This document shows positions 1 through 9,841 of a stretch of DNA of 64,000 nucleotides, one piece after another. The notes below the pieces were generated by a model. It saw nothing but the letters and a program-made list of their open reading frames with translations, did not search any database and was not told the DNA's origin. The position numbers and the translations under genes are program-made. Positions within the stretch are counted from its first letter, which is position 1; every line of letters begins with the position of its first letter. Source of the stretch: Corella eumyota (lineage: Eukaryota > Chordata > Ascidiacea > Phlebobranchia > Corellidae); the NCBI GenBank assembly GCA_963082875.1, contig OY720098.1:10912001-10976000 (forward strand). Reading direction: 5' to 3'.

Positions 1-3000
1 TTTTAAAACTAAATACGGTCCTTGGTATGGTGCGGTAAGTGGCGGTCGATGTGAATCCTTACGAACAAAAACGTATTTGCAAGTTTTTAAGCTGGGGGGA
101 AAATTTGTTTTCAGAATAGCGTGGCGCGACATCGGCTGAGGAACAAAATTATTTACTTTTTCTTTTAAATACTTGAGCGTCGTTTTTGCATCATTTAAAT
201 TTGGTTCATGCTTTATTAAATCCCCAGGAACGGAAAGTGGAGTGCCATAAACCAACTCGGCAGACGATATCTTTAGATCTTCTTTCGGCGCGGTTCGAAT
301 ACCCAAAAGTACCCATGGAAGTTGTTCAATCCAGTTTGGACCCTCTAGTCGTGCCATTAGTGAACTTTTAAGGTGTCGATGAAACCTTTCCACCAAACCG
401 TTTGCTTGTGGTCTGAAGGCGCACGTATGATGAATTTGTATGCCAAGTGTCTCGTTCATATTTCTCCAGATACTTGAAGTAAATTGCGCTCCGCGATCAC
501 TAGACAGGTTGGTTGGTATACCAAATCGTGAAATCCAATGGTATAAAAACATTTTCGCACAAGTTGCCGTTGTTGAATTTTTCATTGGAATAGCTTCCGG
601 CCACCTAGTAAAACGGTCAACGATGGTAAGAAGATAAACATGGCCGTCGGAGGGCGGAAGTGGTCCTACAATGTCAATGTTTAAATCACTAAAACGATTC
701 TGGGTTTCAGGATATCTAACCAATGGAGCGTGAACATGCCTTTGTATCTTGGATTTTTGGCAAGATAAACACTGCCTTGTCCATATTCCCACGTCTTTAT
801 TAAGCCCATTCCAAACAAACTTTGAGCTTATTAACTTCCGCGTTGTTCGTATAGATGGATGCGAAAGGTCGTGAATAATATGAAAAACTTTTTCACGCCA
901 CTTTAGAGGAACAATAGGGCGAGGCTTGCCGGTCGAAATGTCGCAAAGTATTGAAAAGTCTTGTTTTTCAAATGTGACGTCGGCTACTTTAAGCTTCGTG
1001 TCGGCTGATCGATAACTTTGTACTTCTCGATCTAATTGGTCCGCAGCAAAAATTTTATAGTCCATATCAATGGTTTGATTGACGTTGAATATATTGGCCC
1101 GTGACAAAGCATCTGCTACAACATTACTTTTTCCGCTGATGTGTTGGATGTCTGTAGAATATTCGGATATTGCAGATAAATGACGCTGTTGTCGACTGGA
1201 CCAGGGATCAGAAGCTTTTGAAAAGGCGAAAATAAGAGGTTTGTGGTCTGTATAAATTGTAAAAATTCTGCCTTGAAGAAAGTATCGAAAATGACGCACC
1301 GCCAGATAAATTGCCAACAGTTCTCGGTCAAATGTACTATATTTTTCCTCCGCCAGCCTCAAGTGTTTACTAAAAAATGCGAGGGGTTTCCAAGCGCCGT
1401 CGATAAATTGCTGTAAAACAGCACCTACTGCTTTTTGTGAAGCGTCCACAGTTAAAACAGTTTTAGCATTGGCTTGGGGATGATATAACATGGCACAATG
1501 CGCAAGAGAAGCCTTTGCTTGGTCAAACGCGGACTGTAACTGTGGATCCCAATTTAACCTTGATGGCTTGCCAGCTAACTGTTTATAAATTGGAGTCATA
1601 ATACGAGCAGCATCTGGAATAAAACGGAAATAAAAGTTGATCATACCGGCAAACTCTTGAAGACCTTTAATAGTGTTTGGTGGTTGCAAATTTTGGATAG
1701 TTTTTACTTTGTCTGGCAAAGGAATAATTCCATACCGGCTCACTTGATGCCCCAAAAAATTAATTTGGGTCTTGCCAAATTGACATTTTTTAACATTTAT
1801 AATTAAACCATGACATGAAAGTTGTTTGAAAAGTTCTTGTAAATGCTTAAGGTGTTCAGTCTGCGATCTGCTGGCCACTAATATATCGTCCAGATAAACA
1901 AAAACGAATTTTAAGTGTTGGAAAATACTATCCATAAGTCTTTGAAAGGCTTGAGCTGCGTTTTTCAAACCGAAAGGCATTCTTTTAAATTCAAAAAGTC
2001 CAAATGGCGTGATGACGGCTGTCTTCTGAATGTCTTCTGAAGCTACTGGTACTTGATGATACCCTCTTATTAGGTCAATTTTTGAGAATACGCAACATCC
2101 ATCTAATTGAGAGGTAAAATCTTGAATATGTGGAATCGGATAACGATCCGGTTCCGTAACAGCATTTAGTCGACGATAATCGCCACATGGGCGCCAACCT
2201 CCTGTAGCTTTAGGAACTAAATGGAGGGGGGATGACCAAGGACTTGATGACCGTTGAATAATTCCTAAATTCAGCATTTTAGAAAACTCATGTTTTGCAA
2301 TTTCTAATTTTTCTGGCGACAATCGTCGCGCTCGAGCATGCACCGGAGGGCCAGTTGTTGGGATGTAATGCTGGACTTTATGTTTGATAGTACCTTCATT
2401 AAAACGTGGTGTTGTTATATCAGGAAATTCTTTTATCAACTTGTCATATGGTGAATTTATTTGTGAGAAAGTTGGTTTTGAAATATTAAAAAGCTTCCGG
2501 CCTTTTAAATCTACAACCAAGGAATGTTCGCGAATAAAGTCAGCACCTAATAATGGTCTCATGACATCAGCAATAACAAATTTCCATGCAAATGTGCCAG
2601 TAGGTAAGTGGACACGAATGATTTTTGAACCATAAGTTTGTATTTTTCCACCATTAGCAGCGATTAGAGGGTTTTCTTTGTTTTTCTTGTAGCGTTCATA
2701 TCTTGTTGGTGGAATAACACTTATTTCGGCCCCAGAATCAACTAAGAATTTTATTTTAGATATTTTGTCGTCCAGGAAAAACAGGTTACTATGCTTGCCG
2801 GTTGCTGCTACAGACAACAACCGGCTTTCTAGTTTTCCGAATATTGACATGGTGGGATACATTTCTTAGCATTTTTGCCAAATCGACGATGGTAAAAACA
2901 AAGAATTTTTTTAGAATCAGTTTTAGATACCGCATAAGAAGAAAAAAAAGAGGCGCTTTTTGTTAGCAAGATTGCATCTGCACGTTGCGCAAGTTTACGC

Positions 3001-3500
3001 ATATCTTCAAAGTTACTGTCGACTAAAACCACACGCACGTCTTCAGGTAGAAGCTGCAAAAATATATGTTGAAAAAGGAAACAAGATTTGTGATTTCCTA
3101 AAAGAGCCAACATTTCGTCCATTAATTCAGAAGGTTTACGATCCCCTAAAGTAGGCATGTTTAGAATTCTCGACGCCCTTTCTTGTGGAGAAAGGCTAAA
3201 TGTTCCGAGAAGACGCTGTTTGATAGCGTCATACTTTCCAGTGGTTGGCGGATTTTCCAGGAAATCAATAAGACGAAGTGCGGTGTCCTGGTCTAATGCA
3301 GACACAACGTATAAATATCTTGTTTGGTCGGTAACAATATTTCGCAATTCAAACTGTGCTTCAGCTTGTTGGAACCAAACTCGAGGATGGGACGACCAAA
3401 AGTTTGGTAACTTAAGCGCAACGGCATTTTCTTCTTTCATTTTCTTAGAAATTACGTTTCTAAGCGTCGGGGTCACCAATGTAGTAATCAAAGTTAAACG
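1..3500 (-). mobile_element. Ty3/gypsy-type LTR retrotransposon remains, cut by window edge
   Basis: This is a minus-strand LTR-element fossil. A gag-like reading frame lies at about 2829-3491, with the capsid-type run KLPNFW and a later block LPEDVRVVLV typical of gypsy-family gag. Going down the minus strand, an aspartic-protease-like part (about 2400-2820), reverse transcriptase (about 1750-2300), RNase H (about 1050-1500) and integrase (about 150-900) follow in the order gag, protease, RT, RNase H, integrase, which is the Ty3/gypsy order. The left end runs off the window, so the 3' LTR is not seen; the upstream flank (about 3500-3700) might contain the 5' LTR but I could not define it. 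The pol part is broken in several places. Age cannot be measured here, but the domains are still easily recognised, so the copy is probably not very old. A gypsy-like element (Cigr-1) has been described in Ciona; whether this is the same family is inference. Confidence 0.85.
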
Positions 3501-3892
3501 ATTTTACAATATCGTGCTTCTTATTTTGTAACTTAAAAGTAATGATAACAAAATGGAAGGAAGCGCACCAAAAGGCTACATAAAAGGGAAAAAGGCAAAA
3601 CGCACCGATACGCGTGCGCACTAAAACACACAAGCTTCGATAACAATAATGTTTACGCCACAAGTATTAAAATTTGTATTTTTTGGTAAAATAAAGGATA
3701 GCATATATTTTATAAGAAAAAAATATTGAAAGTGAAACGGAAACTCTAAATGACCTTTATGCACTTTTATAGGTTATTCCCCGAAAAATGCGAAACATGT
3801 GTTTGCTAATAAAGTGTGCTATAAAAATTTATTTATTAAGTTGTAAAAGTTTCATTAGTTCTATTTAATTTTTTTAATTAATTTTATTTTGT

Positions 3893-3960
3893 TAATATTT
3901 GAATTTTATTTTGTTAATATATTTAATTTTATTTTGTTAATATATAAATATTTGTTTGTT
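3893..3960. repeat. short AT-rich tandem repeat
   Basis: About three imperfect copies of a roughly 20-24 base unit built on TTTATTTTGTTAATAT lie side by side. The surrounding stretch, 3540-4205, has no gene that I can recognise. Confidence 0.7.
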
Positions 3961-4210
3961 AATTAATGCTTGCTTGGTTAAGGAAATGTGTAGTTTTCCC
4001 AAGATACGAAGTTACTTATTGGTTATTGCCGTAACAGCTTAACAGTTAAAAACAAAGCTAGAAAAGAATCGCACGATCAGACGATTATTCGCAGTAAAAT
4101 TTAAAATAGTCCTAACAAACAAAACTTTATTGTCTGAATGAAATTATATTGCAAAAAGCCATCACACAATTTTTTTTTTTACAGAATTAACCCTTTTTAT
4201 AATGATTTCC

Positions 4211-4492
4211 CTGGCAGCATGGTGTAGTGGTAAAAACACTTGCTACACCACACATGAGGTCGTGGGTTCAATCCCCACTGCCCTTATGCTGTTGTGCCCT
4301 TGAGTAAGGCGCTATAAACGGTATGAACTCCTGCTGAGCCACTACTTAATCAGCAGCATAATTAACGGGCAATTATAATCTATATAATATCCCAAACTGC
4401 CACAGGCAACTCGAGACTGGGTCGGAGTAACTGATGTTACTCTATGTTTAAGTGGCGCATTAGATATTCCCACATCGAGGCTAAGAAAAGTC
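4211..4492 (+). repeat. tRNA-derived SINE, copy 1
   Basis: The 5' part resembles a tRNA: an A-box-like TGGTGTAGTGG, a B-box GGTTCAATCCCC, T-arm halves GTGGG/CCCAC and acceptor-like ends GGCAG/CTGCC. An unrelated body of about 200 bases follows, including CAGCAGCATAATTA and CGAGACTGGGTCGGAGTAAC, ending near CCACATCGAGG. The same head-plus-body unit recurs at 26689-26932, 29044-29350 and 47614-47932, which proves dispersed repetition. The layout agrees with the composite SINE type reported from Ciona (Cics-1); the exact family name is inference. Reading frames across it are antisense shadows. Confidence 0.88.
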
Positions 4493-4642
4493 ATTAGCCA
4501 AGAACTAAGCTTGTTGCACAAAAACACCAAGGACTTACTTAATTTAAATACAATATTAATTTATTTAAGTAATAGTAAATTTAAGTTATTTTTTCATATT
4601 TATTTTTCACAATTAATTAACATTTTATTGTAGTTAATTTTT

Positions 4643-4800
4643 TTGGATCTCCATTAGCGTCGTCCGCCGGTTGGAACGAGTAGTACTAAAATGAATGTGG
4701 AAAGGGCGGAATGTACAAAAGAAGATTAGGGTAAGGTTATAAAAAATCCGCAATTTTGCATTTTATAAACTTGGCGGACGACGTTAATAGAGCTCCAAAT
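4643..4800. mobile_element. small foldback DNA element (MITE-like)
   Basis: The two ends are inverted copies of each other: TTGGATCTCCATTAGCGTCG at the left, and the reverse complement of a run ending CGTTAATAGAGCTCCAA at the right. They give terminal inverted repeats of about 27 bases with a few mismatches around a 100-base core. There is no coding capacity. The core phrase around 4697-4750 (GGAAAGGGCGG, AGATTAGGGTAAGGTTATAA) reappears in the longer foldback element at 61275-61605. The target duplication cannot be read in the flanking T tracts. Known MITEs of Ciona (for example Cimi-1) are possible relatives, untested. Confidence 0.75.
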
Positions 4801-5342
4801 TTTTTTTATTTAAACTTTCTTATTAATGTTCTTAAAACCTTGCCTAAAAACCAACAAAGATTTAAATCAATATAAATTTATTATTTTTAGCAGATTCAAC
4901 ACAACTGATTATCATTATCAGTACATCCAATATTAAACAATAACAACAAACTTATATTATGTAGATTGGAGCAAATAAAAATCTAAACAGTAATTAGGGT
5001 ATTTATATATATATATATACTTTTTTATATAATAATTTATTGACCATTTTAATGTGAAGTAAATTAATCTGATTAACTGATATTATTTATTTGTTTGAAA
5101 TAGTAACTACACTAATCTACTGTTTAAATATATACATATAAATTAAAGAGGCTATAAGATTTGAAAATTCACAATATTTTAAACATGACTTTGCGACAAT
5201 AAAAATGAGAAAAAGATAAAATAAAATATCTGCTACATTAAAAAGATGATTGCATTAGATAGGGTTCAATCATTAAGTTTAAATCAAATGAAAATCAAAA
5301 ACAAAATACAGAAGGCAAAGTTATTCAACTAATTAGGACTTA
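4801..5342. other. AT-rich spacer, TRAPPC8 3' flank
   Basis: No gene is seen. It contains a short TA microsatellite (about 5008-5020) and the likely 3' untranslated end of the minus-strand TRAPPC8 gene; a TTTATT string near 5087 could be its AATAAA signal on the minus strand. Confidence 0.5.
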
Positions 5343-8300
5343 TTATAATGGAAAAGAATTTAATATTGTTACCATGGAAGAAAATTGACAAGTTTGCGGT
5401 AAAAGCGGTATGTGATTTTCTATGTTTGTCGGAACAGCCCAAACGCTAAAAGTGTTCAAATTGTAAATGCCAGGAAAAGTCACACAAGCATTCATCGTTA
5501 TTGTATGTGTTTCATTAGGAGGCAACAAAAAATAGGATAATGCTTTTCCACACCATAAGAAATGAGTGCTTTGGGGTTGATTTGATGGAGCTAAATCCAA
5601 ACCATCTATTTTAACTTGTAAACTACAGTCAACCAAGTTTTGAAGTGTAATTTTCACAGGTATTAAACAGAGTCCCGACTTCTTGAAATCATGTTTCTTT
5701 TCCTGGGTAAAATCCAATTCCCATTTCACAAGCTGATGAAGAACAGAAAGGCTTTCATTGTTGTTGGTGTCAAAATTGTCATCAATTCCAAGACTTGCCA
5801 AGGAATATCGATTTTGACATAGATCGGATAGGCTGCAGTAATGTTGACCTATTTTGTGAACCCCGTTTGTTTCAGAAGTCCATTGAATTGCAAATGTAAG
5901 GTGGTCATTACATTGTTTCTCTTGGTTTAAACTTCCAATCAAGTTTTTAAATTCAACATAATCAACAAAGTTATTGGGTGAACCATCGTTCTTTTCAAAT
6001 GCAATCGACTGTAATTCCTCCTTGTTAAGTTTACTTACATCGGTTTCTTTGGCATTAAAATAAAGTTTAATAGAATGTCCACAATCAAGATATGCCAATG
6101 GTTGGTCTATAAACGAGTTTATCTTCCACTGATTTGATTCGCAAATCAACTGTTTTAGATGAAATAAGCATTGGTTTTTATTCTCATTTTTGGCTGAAAC
6201 AGTAATAAGAGCATCTTTCTTGTTGCTTTGCCATGTAACGCTTGAGTTGAACAGTAATGAACTTGCAGTGTTGATTGTATTTGCATATTTTAACACCCTG
6301 TAGTTTTCAGTCTTGTTGCCATTCGCTTCATAATAAATAAGTATTCCGACGGGGAATTCCCCAGTCTCTGAAGGTGATTGAAGCCACAAGGTTAGCTCAG
6401 ATTCAGTTGAAATTTGTAAACCATCGCTGAGTATAGTTTGTGCAGAAAACGCACCGATTTTGTTTTCAGACTTCGAAAGAAAATATTGCTTAACATGTTG
6501 TAAACTAGCACCCGAATCAGTGATAAGACATTTAACAGAAGAATTGAATGCAATTCGTACGTTGCTCATATCTTGTGACCCGATATTTTTTAATGTAATT
6601 TTTGCAGTTTTAATTTCCCCACATAAAAAATCTACTGGTAAGTCCACTATATTAAAATGTAACTTTGGCATTGTTGGTCCAATTATAATACTTATATAAT
6701 CATTTGGGGCCATATGTTGTTGACCATTTAAGTCTATAACAGGTGAATTAATTTGGGTATTGATCTTAAGTGTGTATTGCATTCCAGTGATTTTTAATAC
6801 ACCCATCTGTTTTGAGGTAACTTCAAATCGAATGTAAGTATCACAGTTTTCAGGGATTGCTACCTCTTTAATTGTTTTAAAATCAATCGAACCGAGTTGT
6901 ACGTCAGTATCAAAATTATACAAAAGTGAAACATCGGTTAAAACCAAGGGTACAAGCAGTGTGTTGGTTACACACAAGTCAACCAGAATTGTCTCTCCCA
7001 GGGCAGAGTGAGAAGTTCCACCGATTTTCACAGCATTTGATTGCCTTGATGTTTCTGTTCTGGCGTATTCCTCCAAATTCTGCCATTCTTTCTCACAAAT
7101 AATGTCGGTTACTCCAAGTGTGGGATTAACTTCGCATTTCTTGGGACATAGCTTTGGTATGTTCAAACTGGTTAGGGTGTTGGTATTCTCCGCATATTTG
7201 TTTGATGTATGAAGATATTCCTGTAAAAAGTTGGCTTGCTGAGTAGCTGACTGCTTCGAATCATGAAGTAAAAGTTCAAATGCTTCCGAAGCAACATCTA
7301 ACTTCTTTAAATTGAAAGACTGCCTTGCAATAGTGAAGTTGATATGGTCTTTAGCTAATGCCCAGTCAGTATTATCATACATTTGAAGAGCTGATTTATA
7401 GCAAAGTAATGCACATGTCCGCTGTCCAGATTTTCCGTAGCGATGCCCTGCTAAAACAATATGGAAAGTAAATTTTCGCAAAAGTGGTGTTTTTGTATTT
7501 AAAAAACACTGAGCAACTTGCTCAAGAAGAATTGCGCTTCTCAGGTCATTATCCTCATTTGTAATCCTTAACAATTGCATGGCAGCTTCCATGTGCAATC
7601 CTTTATCTGAAAGACAAGCCAAACTTACAAATGCACATCTTAAGGGTAAGTAAGGATCTGTACAAGTTGCTATGTATGTTTCAAGGGCAGATTCAACATA
7701 ATGTGATGGGTATGCTCTTTGTGACTTAAGTTGCATAAAATTGGACAAAGCAGCCATTTCTGATGCACCAGCAGCATGTAGCCAGGCTTGCTCATTTGAA
7801 AAATCCTTTTTTGCTGAATGATAATGGTTGTAAGCCAAGTCATACATTTGACACAAAAAGTATAAGTCAGCAATTTTGCGAACTTGTATTTCAGGTGGTT
7901 CTACTCCTCCAGTACTGTAGGTTTTTAAAACTGGTGCACTGGCAGTTTTGTTACCACCAAAAAACATACGAGTTGCTCGGAAGAGGGATTTATGGATAGC
8001 TTTTCTTGATGCAATTTGTTCACTGTACAAACGAATCGTTTTTTCAATATGAGGTATAAGGCCCCTGGCTGCAAATTCTAACATAAGTGTTTGTATGCGG
8101 TCGTGATCTGCAAGTGTAAGGCAACAACCAAAGGTGCTATTATTTGCAATGCAGGATTTTTGTAAATTTTGAATCCATTCAGTTCCCTCTGGGGCATTGT
8201 CAACCCCATTTTCTTTGCCGAAGGTTATGTAACTTGACGTTGAAGTGTTGTTGTGTGGTTTTCTGCTTAAAATACGGCTCCATGGATCTGGTAGTTGATG

Positions 8301-9011
8301 ATCATCATTCTCCATTCTTGAATTAATTTCTAACAAATGACAATTATGAACACCATACATACTTTGAAGGTCTGTTAAAATGGTTTTTGCCTTATCATTA
8401 TCACCGAGGTGAGTATCGTGTAACAGAACATAATATTTTAACGTATTATTTGTCATCCAGCGAAGGTTGGTGTTCTGAGAGTTATGTTGAATGTGGTTTT
8501 GTTGTTGGCTTAATTTGGCGAATTCGTCAAGTGGATTCGGGTTAGAAGTGGACACAACTAACATGCAAGCTGTACAGCTGCTTATGTATTCATGGGGCTT
8601 TGGGGGATAATTTGATGTAAGCACATCCCTGTAAGCTTCAAACCAAGGCTGTGATTTGTTAACAGTTATTTGACGATCACCTGATTTAAACTCCATTAAA
8701 AATGCAAAGTCTCCTTTGTTTGATGCATTATTTACAACCTCACTTAACAGTTGTTTAACAGAAATTTCATTTGGATATTGGAAATGTATGTCGACTGCCG
8801 ATATGTGAAGATCCGTGATAACACTTTCTAAACCAGTTGGATCACGAACTACAATTTCTTGATTAATTATTGTAAATGGTTGAATTAGATCACAGAATGT
8901 CAGGTTATTTCTTTTGCTGATAATATTTACATCTTGACTGCATAAAACAGCAACTTTTGGCCCATAAAGGGACTTTATAAACCCAGCGGTGTTTTTGGAA
9001 CACTGGGACAT
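5343..9011 (-). CDS. TRAPPC8: TRAPP complex subunit 8 (TRAPPC8/Trs85), intronless
   Basis: TRAPPC8 is a subunit of the metazoan TRAPPIII complex, which activates Rab1 and acts in ER-Golgi traffic and autophagy. The 1222-residue frame matches the remembered human protein in order: an N-terminal block ending PWFEAYRDVL (about residues 120-130), the block TLKYYVLLHD (about 190) followed by INSR and DPWSRIL, the middle helical repeats (about 310-600), and a beta-rich C-terminal half. Human TRAPPC8 is about 1435 residues, so this copy is shorter, mostly in the linkers. The start at 9011 is the first methionine in frame and aligns with the human start. The whole coding region is one open frame, unlike the intron-rich neighbours. 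A pyrimidine-rich tract and AG (exon side begins at 9033) sit 22 bases upstream of the ATG, so a leader is spliced on, in cis or by spliced-leader trans-splicing. RUNDC1 lies head to head about 830 bases away. Confidence 0.95.
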   Translation of the reverse strand: MSQCSKNTAGFIKSLYGPKVAVLCSQDVNIISKRNNLTFCDLIQPFTIINQEIVVRDPTGLESVITDLHISAVDIHFQYPNEISVKQLLSEVVNNASNKGDFAFLMEFKSGDRQITVNKSQPWFEAYRDVLTSNYPPKPHEYISSCTACMLVVSTSNPNPLDEFAKLSQQQNHIQHNSQNTNLRWMTNNTLKYYVLLHDTHLGDNDKAKTILTDLQSMYGVHNCHLLEINSRMENDDHQLPDPWSRILSRKPHNNTSTSSYITFGKENGVDNAPEGTEWIQNLQKSCIANNSTFGCCLTLADHDRIQTLMLEFAARGLIPHIEKTIRLYSEQIASRKAIHKSLFRATRMFFGGNKTASAPVLKTYSTGGVEPPEIQVRKIADLYFLCQMYDLAYNHYHSAKKDFSNEQAWLHAAGASEMAALSNFMQLKSQRAYPSHYVESALETYIATCTDPYLPLRCAFVSLACLSDKGLHMEAAMQLLRITNEDNDLRSAILLEQVAQCFLNTKTPLLRKFTFHIVLAGHRYGKSGQRTCALLCYKSALQMYDNTDWALAKDHINFTIARQSFNLKKLDVASEAFELLLHDSKQSATQQANFLQEYLHTSNKYAENTNTLTSLNIPKLCPKKCEVNPTLGVTDIICEKEWQNLEEYARTETSRQSNAVKIGGTSHSALGETILVDLCVTNTLLVPLVLTDVSLLYNFDTDVQLGSIDFKTIKEVAIPENCDTYIRFEVTSKQMGVLKITGMQYTLKINTQINSPVIDLNGQQHMAPNDYISIIIGPTMPKLHFNIVDLPVDFLCGEIKTAKITLKNIGSQDMSNVRIAFNSSVKCLITDSGASLQHVKQYFLSKSENKIGAFSAQTILSDGLQISTESELTLWLQSPSETGEFPVGILIYYEANGNKTENYRVLKYANTINTASSLLFNSSVTWQSNKKDALITVSAKNENKNQCLFHLKQLICESNQWKINSFIDQPLAYLDCGHSIKLYFNAKETDVSKLNKEELQSIAFEKNDGSPNNFVDYVEFKNLIGSLNQEKQCNDHLTFAIQWTSETNGVHKIGQHYCSLSDLCQNRYSLASLGIDDNFDTNNNESLSVLHQLVKWELDFTQEKKHDFKKSGLCLIPVKITLQNLVDCSLQVKIDGLDLAPSNQPQSTHFLWCGKALSYFLLPPNETHTITMNACVTFPGIYNLNTFSVWAVPTNIENHIPLLPQTCQFSSMVTILNSFPL

Positions 9012-9841
9012 TTTAATATTTAAAGTTTAAATCCTAAAACAGAAGGTAAAAATAATGATAGATATATAAGATTAAGTTATAACAAAACATTTCTTACTGT
9101 CAGACTGTTTATAAGTTTCCAACCAAGGCTAAATCTAACAAAACTTAATATATTTAATACAGTTCTTACGGAAATATATCTTGTCTCACGTTGTACGTTT
9201 ACGTAGTATTTACGTTCACCAAAAGAGATAATCAATACTTTTTCAGTAAATAAATGGAAACCCTGATGTGAATGAACTGCAAAAAAAATTTCACCGGAAG
9301 ATAATATACTAATCAAGCGTTTCCATACTTTTCAGTTTAAAGTGTGAATGTTCAAGTTTTTTTATTATAATATACATATTTAATACATTAAATACGAATA
9401 GGTGACAGCTAAAAAGGAAAACTGTATGTCTTTTTTTTAATATGCTTAAAACATAGTTATATAAAAACATCTATACTTTTCGTTTTTTTTTTAAATTTTT
9501 GCTTGATTATGCATACGTGTAGATCTAAAATTCTTAGCATGTTTTTTTTGCTAAAACAAACTGCTAAATTTTTTTTGTAGCTTGTTAACCGTGGATATTA
9601 AATTTATAGTTTATTGTAATAAATTTTTTTCTTTTTTTTTCAAGTTTAAAAATATATAACCCTTCTACGTAAAAAAAAGTAAATAATTTTTTAACATTTT
9701 TGGAAACACTTTTTTGTCCGTTTTCGTTTTGTGCAAAGCATTTTAAGAGAAATGTTAGTTAGTTAAAAAGTTTTTATAACTCACACTGTCAGCGCAACGT
9801 CACATAATTCTAAGTAAAATATTAAAAATTGGTAGAAAAAT
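9012..9841. promoter_or_regulatory. divergent intergenic region TRAPPC8/RUNDC1
   Basis: About 830 bases separate two oppositely transcribed start codons, so both promoters must lie here unless distant leader exons exist. It is very AT-rich with poly-T runs. Apart from the splice acceptor next to TRAPPC8, no clear TATA box or other motif is supported. Short open frames here carry no recognisable similarity. Confidence 0.45.

Noticed and set aside
4211-4285. Possible functional tRNA gene (A box, B box, acceptor-like ends)
   Set aside because: The same head recurs four times always fused to the same 200-base body, and the anticodon arm does not fold well, so it is the head of a SINE.
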